Positions 11,770 through 21,789 of a stretch of 22,579 nucleotides of DNA are shown here, piece by piece. Position 1 is the first letter of the stretch. Each line of letters begins with the position of its first letter. Made by a program: the position numbers and the translations under genes. Under the pieces are notes generated by a model. It saw nothing but the letters and a program-made list of their open reading frames with translations. It was not told where the DNA came from and ran no database searches. The stretch comes from a virus: positions 1 through 22,579 of IMG/VR virus record IMGVR_UViG_3300025769_000921, one strand, 5' to 3'.

Positions 11770-13745
11770 TGGCCCGATTTGTAAATATACAATCAAACTT
11801 TACAACGGGTGAACTTGATCCTCTTATTCGCGCTCGCGTTGATTTAAAATCTTACAATAACGCATTAGAAACAGCCAAAAATGTTATTATTCAACCACAA
11901 GGTGGTGTTAAAAGACGGCCTGGCACACAATTTTTGTTTGAATTAGGCGGCACGCCAGAAAACGGTATTCGTTTTGTTCATTTTGAATTTTCTGTTGATG
12001 ACAGTTACATGCTTATTTTTACAACAAATCGCATGTATGTTATTAAAAACAGAACATTAATTACAAACATTAACGCCTCTGGAAATAATTATTTAGATAC
12101 TTCAGGAAATAATTTAACAGGCGCTAATATTAAAGAAATGTGCTGGACACAATCCGCAGATACACTTATTTTAACTCATAAAGAATTTGCTCCTGTTGAA
12201 ATTGTCCGCGGCGTAACCGATGCTGACTGGACAATATCCGCTCTTACGTTTGACTCAATTCCAAAATATGCTTTTACACCAGTATATAGCAATCCAGCTG
12301 GAACATTAACGCCCAGCGCAGTGACAGGAAATGTTACTTTAACTGCATCATCTGGTGTATTTAATAGTGGCCATGTTGGTCAGTATATTAATGTATCGCC
12401 ACAAGGCCGTGCAAAGATTATTAAATTTAATAGTACAACAGTTGTTGAGGCTGTTACAGAATATCCATTTTTTAATACAACAGCTATTGCAAACGGTAGT
12501 TGGGAACTAGAAACTGGCTACGAAAATGTATGGTCTGTTTCGCGCGGATGGCCAAGAACAACTACATTTCACCAAGGTCGTTTATTTTTTGGAGGCTCTA
12601 AGGCTAGGCCATCAACAGTATGGGGTTCTAAAGTAGGGTTATTTTTTGATTTTGAAGGTGATGAAGGGTTAGATGATGACGCGGTTGAAGCTACATTAGA
12701 TACTAATACTTTTAATGCTATTACAGACATTCAATCTGGACGTGATTTACAACTCTTTACAACAGGGGGTGAGTTCTATGTTCCGCAAGAAGGTTTAAAT
12801 CCTATTACGCCAGCAGATTTTTTCTTTAACAGCTCATCAGCTAACGGATCACGCGAAGGCATACGTGTTAAAAAATTAGAATCAGGCATGTTGTTTGTGC
12901 AAAGACAAGGTAAAACTATTAATGAGATTGCTTATTCTGATGTTCAACTGACATATATGACAACTAAAATTTCATTGCTTGCTGGGCATTTACTAAAAAA
13001 TCCAAAATCAATTGATTTACGCAAAGCTGTTGCAACTGACGAAAATGACTTGTTATTTATTATTAACGAAGATGACGGCACAATGGCTGTTTTTTCTTTG
13101 CTTAAAGCGCAAGACGTTATAGCAGCTAGTCAATTTACAACGACAGGTGATTTTATTGATGTTGGTGTAGATATTACAGATATTTATGTTGCAACTAAAC
13201 GAGATGATAATGGTGTAGATAAATATTATTTAGAAGTGTTTGATGACAATACTTTTACAGATTGTGCAAAACAAGGCGGCGCAGTAGCTAGTTTAGATAT
13301 GTCACATATTGATGGTGCGACTGTTAATGTTATTTCTGACGGTTATGTTGAATTAAATCAAACAGCAGACAATACTGTTACTTTTGTTAATACACCTACA
13401 ACATCTTGCGAGGTAGGATTGCCTATTGATGTTCAAATTGTCACGATGCCAGTTGATTTAGCTGTTGCATCTGGAACGCGACTTGGCTTCAGAAAACGTA
13501 TTGCTCAGGTAAATGCCTTGCTATATAAGACACAGAATATTAAAATTAATAACAATTTAGTGCCAATACGATCATTAGGGGCTGGAGCATTGGGATCGCC
13601 AGTTCCAGAATTTACTGGCACTAAAAAATTGTATGGTATTTTAGGATATAGCAACGAAGGTAAAATTACAGTTACACAAACTGCACCTTTAAAGCTGACA
13701 TTATTAGGGCTGGATTACAGAGTTTCAGTCACACAGGAGAAATAA
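11769..13745 (+). CDS. Tail tubular protein B (T7 gp12-like nozzle)
   Basis: Six hundred and fifty-eight residues; T7 gp12 has about 790. The N-terminus is typical for this class: FVNIQSNFTTGELDPLIRAR, then KNVIIQPQGGVKRRPGTQFL. A second signature region reads RGWPRTTTFHQGRLFFGG, WGSKVGLFFDFEGDE with DDDAVE, and LQLFTTGGEFYVPQEG. The rest is predicted beta-rich, consistent with a propeller-like nozzle that closes the tail tube and anchors fibres. It begins in a TAATG overlap with gp11-like and ends immediately before the gp14-like gene. Confidence 0.9.
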   Translation: MARFVNIQSNFTTGELDPLIRARVDLKSYNNALETAKNVIIQPQGGVKRRPGTQFLFELGGTPENGIRFVHFEFSVDDSYMLIFTTNRMYVIKNRTLITNINASGNNYLDTSGNNLTGANIKEMCWTQSADTLILTHKEFAPVEIVRGVTDADWTISALTFDSIPKYAFTPVYSNPAGTLTPSAVTGNVTLTASSGVFNSGHVGQYINVSPQGRAKIIKFNSTTVVEAVTEYPFFNTTAIANGSWELETGYENVWSVSRGWPRTTTFHQGRLFFGGSKARPSTVWGSKVGLFFDFEGDEGLDDDAVEATLDTNTFNAITDIQSGRDLQLFTTGGEFYVPQEGLNPITPADFFFNSSSANGSREGIRVKKLESGMLFVQRQGKTINEIAYSDVQLTYMTTKISLLAGHLLKNPKSIDLRKAVATDENDLLFIINEDDGTMAVFSLLKAQDVIAASQFTTTGDFIDVGVDITDIYVATKRDDNGVDKYYLEVFDDNTFTDCAKQGGAVASLDMSHIDGATVNVISDGYVELNQTADNTVTFVNTPTTSCEVGLPIDVQIVTMPVDLAVASGTRLGFRKRIAQVNALLYKTQNIKINNNLVPIRSLGAGALGSPVPEFTGTKKLYGILGYSNEGKITVTQTAPLKLTLLGLDYRVSVTQEK

Positions 13746-14420
13746 ATGGAAATTGTAGCAGCAGCAAAAACCGCATACGCAGCAGTTCAACCTTATTTTA
13801 GCTACATATCCGCTGCCAGCTCAATTATGAGCGGCTTACAATCGTGGCAGCAAGGATTAAACCAGTCTGCTGCAAGTAAAATTAGAGCTAAACAAGTTGA
13901 ATTAGAAGCTGATGTTAAAGCATTAAATAAAGAACAAGATGGCGTTCAACTTGCACGTAACCAACAACGTATTGCTGCATCACTTGTGGCAAGAGCAGCT
14001 GCTGGGAATACTGATCCATTTAGCGGTTCAGCTGCATTATTAGCACAATACAATGAATCACAACTTGGTAAAGATTTATACATGCTTAAACAACAAGCAG
14101 AGCGTTACAGAAGTTATGGCGACGTAATGAACGCGTTATTAACTGACGAAGCTAAGTCTTATGAAAAAGCTGGTTTTATGGGTTTTGTAGGCTCAATAGG
14201 TAAGGCTGCTTTTATTGTTGGACAAACTTCTACGCCAACTGACACGAATAGTTCTGATAGTTTAGTATCAGGGTATTACGAAGGGTATCCAACACAACGT
14301 CAATTACTTGATAATTACGAAGGCCCAACATCTATGTTTGAAACTAATATGTATGGCTTAACTAATACAGATTTAGAGGTAGGCCCAAGATTTGACAGTA
14401 ATGGATGGGGAGGCTACTAA
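13746..14420 (+). CDS. Internal virion (ejection) protein, gp14-like
   Basis: Two hundred and twenty-four residues; T7 gp14 has 196. The N-terminus is alanine-rich and hydrophobic (AYAAVQPYFSYISAASSIMSG, split here by turns), followed by a long charged helix (KIRAKQVELEADVKALNKE) and a region RNQQRIAASLVARAAAGNTD ending in PFSGSAALLAQYN. A second hydrophobic stretch is near 140-155 (GFMGFVGSIGKAAFIVG). This fits the small ejection protein that enters the outer membrane on infection. AGGAG (13735-13739) lies six bases before the ATG, which directly follows the gp12-like stop. Call rests mainly on size, composition and position. Confidence 0.75.
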   Translation: MEIVAAAKTAYAAVQPYFSYISAASSIMSGLQSWQQGLNQSAASKIRAKQVELEADVKALNKEQDGVQLARNQQRIAASLVARAAAGNTDPFSGSAALLAQYNESQLGKDLYMLKQQAERYRSYGDVMNALLTDEAKSYEKAGFMGFVGSIGKAAFIVGQTSTPTDTNSSDSLVSGYYEGYPTQRQLLDNYEGPTSMFETNMYGLTNTDLEVGPRFDSNGWGGY

Positions 14421-16795
14421 TGGCTAGATTACCTACCTATGAACGTCAAGTTATTAAAACCGATATTGGCCCAGCTGTTGGCACACAAAATCTTGAGGGC
14501 AATTTGCGTCAAAGCCAAGCTCTACAAAAATTATTTGACCAAGCAACTGCATGGGCTGGTGAAGAGGCCAATAAGTATGCAGTTGAAAAAGCCACACAAG
14601 ATTTTTTAGACCAGCCATTATCTGTTAAAGATTATGAAAACGCTTTGCGTAGCGGCACTGATCCCATTGAACAATTTAAACGTGGTGGTGTATCTTATAA
14701 TGACACTATTAAAAAACTACATGGCCATCAAGCTCGTATGGAGCTTGGTTCTCAAACACAAGCGTTACAAGAAAGCGTATTAGCGCGTGTAAAACGTGGG
14801 GAATTAACTGATCCAGTTCAAATTAAAAAAGAACTAGAATCTTCTGTTCGTGGTTATGGCAAAGCTGTGTCTGCTATTGATGTAGAACAAGGCATGAATT
14901 ATATTTCAACAGCTACCACACACTCTAAATATTATTACAAACTCGCTATGAAGGAGCTAGGTGATCAAGCCGAACTTCAAATGCAACTAACTGTTAATGG
15001 CATTATTGATCAATCTGCCCGTGGCTGGGAAACTTTTTTAGATGCAGAAAATGATCCAGGCATAATCTCCCTACACAGGCAATCGATTTTAAAAGAAGCA
15101 ATGGATACATTTAAGCTAACTGGCAAGGTGACAGAAAACTTAAATAAATTCAATGAAAAAATGGATAAAGTTTTGTTTGCTAAACTTGGCGACAAAATAG
15201 CTTTAGAAAATTTTCAAGACGGTACGACTAAAGATTCTTTAATGCAAGACATGCAATCAGGCAATAACTTTGGTATTTACACAAACTACTATAACAGTTT
15301 AACTGCTGATGAGAGAAATAAATTAGACACTGCTGTTAGCACAGCAATGAGCAATTTAGAACTGTCTAAATCAACGTCAGATGGTGTTACTACAAATCGC
15401 ATATCACTGGCGACCGAAGGGGTAAATCGAGGTGACGTTTTAGATTTAAGTGATTTAGACAAAATGCCTAAAACACAAACACAACAATTCAAATATGATC
15501 TAGCTGTTAAAAAAAATGACATAAACACACAATTACAAAGCACTACATTTGCAAGTAGAAAAGCCATTGAAGATGAAATTAATAAAACATATGAAGGCGC
15601 TGAAAACACAGAAATTAGAAATGAACTTATTAATCATTTTCGGACACAATTGCAAAATTTAGATAAAAAGATTGTTGATGATCCAGTTGCTTATGCAGCA
15701 AAACACCCCGCACTTAAAGGCCAAGTAAAATCTATTATGATTGATTCTAATAGGCTTAATGATCCAGATTACATTAGACAGCTTAAAGTAGATTTTGCTG
15801 ACCGACAAGCTGTAATACAAAAAATACGCACTGAGAATCAACTTCCTAATTTAACTTTATTTAGTAAAGATGAAGTTACTTATTACAAATCTCAATTTGC
15901 AGCTATATCTGCTGGCGAAGGATCATTAGATAGTAAAATAAATAAACAGATTGGATTGGCTACTACAATGGTAGACGCTTTTAAAGGCTCGTCTTATTTG
16001 TTGTTTAAAGAGTTTGATCCTAAATCACCTTACGCGCATATTGGTAATTTAGTATTAGACGCAATGGAATCACCTACACCTAACATAGAAGATGTTAAAT
16101 TGCTGGCAAAAGGCGATCTTATTGATCAAGGCTTGTTTGGTAAAATTAACTATGAGTTACCCGCAGAAGAGATGCGAGGCGTTAATGACGCTCTTGGCGA
16201 AGCATTTGATGGCCCAAATAAAGCTATTGTAGAAACCAATGCATTAAAAATTTATAAAGCGCTTAATGTACAAAATGCGGGAACATTTAACGACAAACTT
16301 TATGAAAAAGCTGTTGAGATTGCTGTTGGCACAAATGGTGAGTATGGCGGCATTGTTGAATATCAAGGCAAAAAAATGGTTATCCCGTCATCAATAAAAC
16401 GAGAAGATTTTACAAACGGGCTAATGAATTTTGTTAATTTGGAAGAATTAGCAATGCACCTTGTTGATAGTAACGGTGATCCTGTTGAAAATATTGGGCC
16501 AGGAAATTTACCTTACACACTTTCACAATTTAGAAATGCGCAAGTAGAATTTTATGACCGTAATACTGTAAAACTTACTGGTTCAAGAACTAGATTGTTT
16601 CAAGAAAACGATCAACTTGTTTTAACTAATCAAAACGGCGATCCACTTTATTTAGATATGGCTGGTTTATATCAATACATACTTTACAAAAACCCAGAAA
16701 TGGATCATGTTAGTTATGATCCAGTAAGACAAGACGTACCAGAGTCACAAGAAACAAATACAATGACCGACATGATTATTAGGTCAATGCAGTAA
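14420..16795 (+). CDS. Large internal virion (ejection) protein, gp15-like position
   Basis: Seven hundred and ninety-one residues from the ATG at 14420. GGGGAGG (14407-14413) lies six bases before it, and TAATG overlap with the previous gene supports this start over an ATG at 14405. The start MARLPTYERQV is one I know from internal virion proteins of marine podoviruses. The body is mainly helical, polar and without transmembrane segments or enzyme motifs, fitting a gp15-type core protein that helps form the DNA-translocation channel in the periplasm. I see no catalytic domain. Antisense open frames within it are not supported. Confidence 0.75.
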   Translation: MARLPTYERQVIKTDIGPAVGTQNLEGNLRQSQALQKLFDQATAWAGEEANKYAVEKATQDFLDQPLSVKDYENALRSGTDPIEQFKRGGVSYNDTIKKLHGHQARMELGSQTQALQESVLARVKRGELTDPVQIKKELESSVRGYGKAVSAIDVEQGMNYISTATTHSKYYYKLAMKELGDQAELQMQLTVNGIIDQSARGWETFLDAENDPGIISLHRQSILKEAMDTFKLTGKVTENLNKFNEKMDKVLFAKLGDKIALENFQDGTTKDSLMQDMQSGNNFGIYTNYYNSLTADERNKLDTAVSTAMSNLELSKSTSDGVTTNRISLATEGVNRGDVLDLSDLDKMPKTQTQQFKYDLAVKKNDINTQLQSTTFASRKAIEDEINKTYEGAENTEIRNELINHFRTQLQNLDKKIVDDPVAYAAKHPALKGQVKSIMIDSNRLNDPDYIRQLKVDFADRQAVIQKIRTENQLPNLTLFSKDEVTYYKSQFAAISAGEGSLDSKINKQIGLATTMVDAFKGSSYLLFKEFDPKSPYAHIGNLVLDAMESPTPNIEDVKLLAKGDLIDQGLFGKINYELPAEEMRGVNDALGEAFDGPNKAIVETNALKIYKALNVQNAGTFNDKLYEKAVEIAVGTNGEYGGIVEYQGKKMVIPSSIKREDFTNGLMNFVNLEELAMHLVDSNGDPVENIGPGNLPYTLSQFRNAQVEFYDRNTVKLTGSRTRLFQENDQLVLTNQNGDPLYLDMAGLYQYILYKNPEMDHVSYDPVRQDVPESQETNTMTDMIIRSMQ

Positions 16796-19233
16796 TGGGT
16801 AAGTTTTTTCCACAATACGAAGGGCGAGTTGCACCAGATAAAATGATGCCAGCTGGAGAGGCTGCTGAAGCGTTTGATACATCATTTGATTTTTCATACT
16901 ATCTTAATGCTTCAGATTCTAAAGCTAATTTAACTGCGCGGGTATTACAACCGTACCTTGATGAGATTCAATCTAAAACAGGGACTAAATTTGTCAATCC
17001 AGGCCATGTATGGAGGGGAGGACGAGATTTGCCTTTAGGCGGCGAGGCTGATATTTACCCTTCTCTTGCTTTTGACACCCCCGTTGATGTTGATCCTAGA
17101 AGTCAAGAGGAACGATTTGATTCTGCTTTTGACGAAATTGTTACTTACATACAAGAAACAAAAGACTTGTATGATTCAGACTCTAAAATTCATCACCTTA
17201 CTCCTATGAGACTACAAAGTTTGCTTGTAGAAGAAGCACAAAATATACGTAATGCTTATTTATTTAATGACGAAAGGGCGTTTGGCTGGGGAGATATTGG
17301 CACGGATGTAGCTGCTGGATTTACCGCTGCCGCTGTTGATCCAATTAATATGGCTGCTGTACTTACTCCTTTTGCATTAGGCCCTGGACTTGCACAAACT
17401 GTTATTCAGCGTCTAGGATCAGAGCTAGTATTAGCATTAGGCTCAGAAGTTGTTATTCAGTCAGACATTGAAAAACTTTACAAAGAAGTAGGTTTGGAAT
17501 ATACCGATGAACAATTTTGGACAAACGTATTTGCTGCGGGTGGTGGCTCATTATTATTAGGTGGAGCAATAGAAACATTATTAGCGTCCCCTAAAATTGT
17601 TAAAGACACAAAAATCAAGATTGTTAATTATTTGGATAAACGCCAACAACAAAAACAAGGAACACAATCAACTCGAGTAGAAGAAATTTTAGATGCTGCG
17701 GATACAGCAGACACTATAAACAAACAAACATTGGATCAAAACCCATTAGCAGACGATCCTAATGATGTTAAGTTTCAGCAACATATGATGGAGGCTAAAC
17801 AATCAATTATTAATGAAGATTTTTCAGAGCTTGAGTTTGCTGATCAAATGAAGATTATTGACGAGCTGCATCATGATAAAAATAACCTTGCTTTTACTAT
17901 TCTTAATCCAGAGGACATAGATTTTGATGCAAAGTTATTTCAGTTTAAAGCGGGTGCTGATGAAAAAGGATTGTTAGATACTCTTATGGGGGTAGAAAGA
18001 TGGGACAATACTTTTTCTGGAAATGTGGTTGTTTTTGAAAAAGCTGACGGCACACGAATTATTGCTGATGGGCATCAACGATTAGGTCTAGCTAAACGTC
18101 TATTAGCAGATAAAAATTACAAAGGGCCTAAGCCAAGACTGTCGGCTATTGTATTTAAAGAAAGTGACGGATTTACGCCAGAGTTTGTAAGAGTTCAAGC
18201 GGGTGCAAAAAATTTAGCCGAAGGATCAGGTTCTATTGTAGATGCAGCCAGATTGTATAAAGTTGCCCCAGCATTTTTAGAAAAAATGTTACCTCCCAAT
18301 TCAAGACTTCTTAAATATGGTCGTGGTATGGCTGCCTTACATGATGATGTATTAAGGGCGGTTGATGCTGGTGTTGTTCCAGGACGCTATGCAAGTTTTA
18401 TTGGCCAATATTTTACTGACAAAGCAGAGCAATTAGCTGTATTAGATGTATTAGCTAAAGCTAAACCCGCTAATCTAATGGAAGCTGAATCTATTGTTGC
18501 AAACGTAAAAATGGCTGGTTTTCAAAAAGCTGATCAAGCTGGTTTATTTAGCGACGACATGATTGCTGCTAGCTTATTTAAAGAACGTGCTAAAATTTTA
18601 TCAAGCACTTTAGGCGGTATGCAAAGTAATAAAAAATTACTCAATACACTTGTTGAAAAATCAAACATTATTGAGCAATATGGAAACAAACTTAACAAAC
18701 TTAATAACGCAGAGAAAAAGGATTTATATGGCCAAATTATCGAAACAATCAAACACAACGCAAACAACGCTGGCCCAATCGCAGACGAACTTACAGCCGT
18801 CACCGAGCGGTTTGGCCGTGGAGAAATCGATCTTGCCACAGCCACAAAACAATTTGAGCAAGCTGTCAGAAGACGAATTACATCAGGCGATCTTAGGGGG
18901 ATACCAGTTAGCCAAGCTAGAGTCTTTAATGACAATGAGGCGCAGACTAATTCAGCTACAAAACCAGGACAGCAGCTCAACAAAGAACAGCTAGATAAAT
19001 ATAACGATGATATTTTTGGCAATAAATTAGATGAAGATATTGAGGCGCTTAATAAAGAAGTTAAAGACATTTATGATGATCTTGACAAAAGTGGCTACAA
19101 AGACATTAAAAAAGAACAAATAATGGAAGTAGAAAATATAGACGGCACAATTGTACAGAAAAAATCTATTGATGAAATGACTGAAGAAATGGATTTTTCG
19201 GATGCTGCTATAAAAGAATTTAAGGACTGTTAA
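16795..19233 (+). CDS. Large ejection protein carrying a ParB-like domain
   Basis: Eight hundred and twelve residues, between two other large ejection-type genes. Residues 1-150 are polar. Hydrophobic segments lie at about 166-203 (AAGFTAAAVDPINMAAVLTP) and 245-264 (FAAGGGSLLLGGAIETLLAS). Residues 373-480 resemble a ParB/sulfiredoxin-type fold: a strand with DAKLFQFKAG, GNVVVFEKADGTRIIADGH, then HQRLGLAKRLL and KPRLSAIVFKE. A ParB-like helical follow-up (VQAGAKNLAEGSGSIVDAAR, about 467-486) comes next. Such domains occur in phage and plasmid polyvalent proteins including the DdrB type, thought to enter cells with the DNA. The C-terminal 200 residues are helical and charged. Starts and ends in TAATG overlaps. 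Ejection with DNA is inferred from position. Confidence 0.7.
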   Translation: MGKFFPQYEGRVAPDKMMPAGEAAEAFDTSFDFSYYLNASDSKANLTARVLQPYLDEIQSKTGTKFVNPGHVWRGGRDLPLGGEADIYPSLAFDTPVDVDPRSQEERFDSAFDEIVTYIQETKDLYDSDSKIHHLTPMRLQSLLVEEAQNIRNAYLFNDERAFGWGDIGTDVAAGFTAAAVDPINMAAVLTPFALGPGLAQTVIQRLGSELVLALGSEVVIQSDIEKLYKEVGLEYTDEQFWTNVFAAGGGSLLLGGAIETLLASPKIVKDTKIKIVNYLDKRQQQKQGTQSTRVEEILDAADTADTINKQTLDQNPLADDPNDVKFQQHMMEAKQSIINEDFSELEFADQMKIIDELHHDKNNLAFTILNPEDIDFDAKLFQFKAGADEKGLLDTLMGVERWDNTFSGNVVVFEKADGTRIIADGHQRLGLAKRLLADKNYKGPKPRLSAIVFKESDGFTPEFVRVQAGAKNLAEGSGSIVDAARLYKVAPAFLEKMLPPNSRLLKYGRGMAALHDDVLRAVDAGVVPGRYASFIGQYFTDKAEQLAVLDVLAKAKPANLMEAESIVANVKMAGFQKADQAGLFSDDMIAASLFKERAKILSSTLGGMQSNKKLLNTLVEKSNIIEQYGNKLNKLNNAEKKDLYGQIIETIKHNANNAGPIADELTAVTERFGRGEIDLATATKQFEQAVRRRITSGDLRGIPVSQARVFNDNEAQTNSATKPGQQLNKEQLDKYNDDIFGNKLDEDIEALNKEVKDIYDDLDKSGYKDIKKEQIMEVENIDGTIVQKKSIDEMTEEMDFSDAAIKEFKDC

Positions 19234-21764
19234 TGGCTAAAGACTTTTCATGTATTCAAAACAATAGTCGATTTTCTGATGCTGAGAAAAAACACGGCGA
19301 AGAACTTTATCAGCAGTATATGTTGCGTTTTGGTGGCGCATCTGACGAAGCTATTGAAGCTACTGAAAAAGCCTTAACTGTCCAGCAAAAAATGAGAAAG
19401 TTAGACAACCTTCGCGCAGCTAAAGTATTTGCAGAAAGATTGTTAGATATGGAGGAATTTGTTCGTGGCAACAATCGGTACGAAGCCGCTGTACTATCTT
19501 TTATTGCGCCAGATTATCAAGGCCACCGTAGATTTCTAAATTTAGAAAACGAACAAGACGCAATTAAAGGAATGCTTTTAGCTAATATGAGCGAATTTGT
19601 TATGCAGTATCGCAAGCGTGGTGTTACTGGCAAAACTGGTTCTGGGTTTCAAGGCTTTGGAAAAAATAAAGTGCCTATTGAGGATGTAATAAGAGAGTCA
19701 GCTGGTATTGATACTGGTAATCCACAAGCTAAAATGCTAGGTAAAATGTGGAATGAGACAGCGGAAATGGCGCGTTTATTAAAAAATAAATATGGCGCTC
19801 ATATCCCTAAAAATGAAAGTTGGTTTTTCCCGCAAAGTCATTCACAAGGACGAATAAGAGCATTACCAGGAAGTTTTGACGAAAAGTTTAGAACATGGCG
19901 TGATTTTATTTTACCTAAATTAGATACTGAACGTATTACCAGCTATAAAACTGGACAACCTATTACCGATTTAGAGTTAGAAGTTTTACTAAAAGATATA
20001 TTTGAAAACATTGTTAATGGATCACAAACACAAAGCAAAGGCTGGTTAAAAACCATGTCTAACCATCGGGTATTACAATTTAGGACTGCTGAAGATTTAC
20101 TTGCATACCATAAAAGATTTGGCGAAGGCGACATTGCTATTAATATGTTTAACTATTTAGACCAAATGTCGCATGATATTGCTGAACTTAAAGTATTAGG
20201 GCCTAAACCAGAACAAACATTACGCTTATTGCAAGAAAAAGCAATTAAAGGCATGCGTAGTCATGGTGGGTACAAAGAATCAAAAGTTACGTCAATGGCT
20301 GAAAATATTAGAAATCACTATGATGTATTTAAACGACGACAACTTATTCCTCAATATGAATGGTTAGCAGAGGGTGGATCAACTGTGCGTAACTATGCAA
20401 CCGCAGCTTATCTTGGCTCAGCTGTTTTATCAGCTATGGGTGATTTTGGCACACAAATGAAAGTAGCTATGCAATTAGGCGAAAGTAAATGGTCTCCACT
20501 TAAAAAACATTTAGCTTTCACATTAGACATTTTAGCCCCAATGAAACGTGCCGAACGTCAGCAATGGCTTGTTGATAATGGCATTGTTATAGATAGTTTT
20601 ATTAACTTTTCTCAAAAAAAAGCTAAGTTTACAGATGACCTTGGGGGATCACCATTATCACAGACAGTCTCTGACGTTGTGCTTAGATCGTCGGGACTTA
20701 CAGGATTTACTGATGGTGGTCGAGCAGCTAACGCAACACTTATTATGCAAACATTTGCTAGAAGCAACGGTCAGAAATTAGCACAACTTGATCCAGAGTT
20801 TGTCAAAATACTTAAAACTTATGGGTTAGATAAACACTGGGATGATGTATTGTCAAAAGTAACGCCAGAAACATTCCAAGGCTCTAAATATATAACTTAC
20901 AAAAGTATACAAAATCATCCTGGCAACGCCGATGAAATGTTTGAATTAGCAACAAGCTATTTAGCTATGATCAAAAATTTACAAAACGATGCTGTTATTA
21001 CTAATAGCATTAAAACTATGGCAAAAATGTATGGCTCAACCAAACGTGGCTCATTAATTGGTGAGTTAGGTAAATCAGCGTTTATGTTTAAAAGTTTTTC
21101 AGTTGGAATTGTAATACAACATCTTATGCGCATGCTTTTCGAATCGCCAGATATAATGAGAACAAAACATTTTGGCATTAACTGGAATTCTAAAATAGCT
21201 AGAACCTTAAATGTTGGAAAGTTTGTTGTCACCATGACAATTTTAGGGGGCATCGCAGAACAAATACATCAATTAAAATCTGGGCGCGATCCAAAAGATA
21301 TGAAGACGGGTGATTTTGCCATAAGCGCACTTACTCGTGGTGGCGGCTTAGGGTTTATAGGAGATATTATTACCAATAATGCTATGGGTTATTCCTTGCA
21401 GTTGCTTGGGCCGTTAGGTAATTTTGCTAGCGATGCTTTTAATATGGGCGTTGTTAATCCTTATAAGTCAGCATTTGGTGATGAAGATGTTCCTTACACA
21501 TATGATGCTTATAAAATGTTAAAAAAATATATGCCTGGACAATCATTGTGGTGGGGACAGTTAGCTTTTAATCGTTTAGTTTTAGAAAACATTGCAACTG
21601 CCATTGATCCTCAAATTAGTAGAAAAATTAGATCGACTACCAGACGGCAAGAGTCTAAGAACAAACAGAAGTATTGGTGGAAACCAGGCGATTTAGCACC
21701 AAAACGCGCTCCAGACATGACTAAAGCTAATTTGGGTGAATTATTGACAATAGATGGGGATTAA
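19233..21764 (+). CDS. Large internal virion (ejection) protein, gp16-like position
   Basis: Eight hundred and forty-three residues, last of the ejection cluster and just before the tail fibre, as T7 gp16 is. The first 370 residues are helical and charged. Hydrophobic or glycine-rich segments follow near 388-402 (YATAAYLGSAVLSAM), 664-675 (FVVTMTILGGIA) and 702-741 (including GGGLGFIGDIITNNAMGYSL). The end has WWGQLAFNRLVLENI, then AIDPQ, RKIRSTTRRQ and KYWWKPGD with APKRAPD, a closing pattern I recall from large podovirus internal proteins. No lytic transglycosylase motif is visible, unlike T7 gp16. Likely role: membrane-spanning part of the DNA-ejection channel. Confidence 0.7.
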   Translation: MAKDFSCIQNNSRFSDAEKKHGEELYQQYMLRFGGASDEAIEATEKALTVQQKMRKLDNLRAAKVFAERLLDMEEFVRGNNRYEAAVLSFIAPDYQGHRRFLNLENEQDAIKGMLLANMSEFVMQYRKRGVTGKTGSGFQGFGKNKVPIEDVIRESAGIDTGNPQAKMLGKMWNETAEMARLLKNKYGAHIPKNESWFFPQSHSQGRIRALPGSFDEKFRTWRDFILPKLDTERITSYKTGQPITDLELEVLLKDIFENIVNGSQTQSKGWLKTMSNHRVLQFRTAEDLLAYHKRFGEGDIAINMFNYLDQMSHDIAELKVLGPKPEQTLRLLQEKAIKGMRSHGGYKESKVTSMAENIRNHYDVFKRRQLIPQYEWLAEGGSTVRNYATAAYLGSAVLSAMGDFGTQMKVAMQLGESKWSPLKKHLAFTLDILAPMKRAERQQWLVDNGIVIDSFINFSQKKAKFTDDLGGSPLSQTVSDVVLRSSGLTGFTDGGRAANATLIMQTFARSNGQKLAQLDPEFVKILKTYGLDKHWDDVLSKVTPETFQGSKYITYKSIQNHPGNADEMFELATSYLAMIKNLQNDAVITNSIKTMAKMYGSTKRGSLIGELGKSAFMFKSFSVGIVIQHLMRMLFESPDIMRTKHFGINWNSKIARTLNVGKFVVTMTILGGIAEQIHQLKSGRDPKDMKTGDFAISALTRGGGLGFIGDIITNNAMGYSLQLLGPLGNFASDAFNMGVVNPYKSAFGDEDVPYTYDAYKMLKKYMPGQSLWWGQLAFNRLVLENIATAIDPQISRKIRSTTRRQESKNKQKYWWKPGDLAPKRAPDMTKANLGELLTIDGD

Positions 21765-21789
21765 AGTAAAAATAACATAGAGGATAATT

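Noticed and set aside
15289-15609. A 106-codon minus-strand frame opposite the gp15-like gene
   Set aside because: Hydrophobic composition is explained by the complementary codons; no start signal or motif.
18650-18994. A 114-codon plus-strand frame inside the same gene
   Set aside because: Out-of-frame reading of an Asn/Thr/Gln-rich region, with no ribosome site and no known pattern.
18534-19070. A 178-codon open frame on the minus strand, opposite the ParB-domain gene
   Set aside because: It is Ser/Leu-rich in the way expected from reading the complement of Asp/Glu/Lys-rich coding sequence, has no recognisable motif, and lies wholly inside a well-supported gene.
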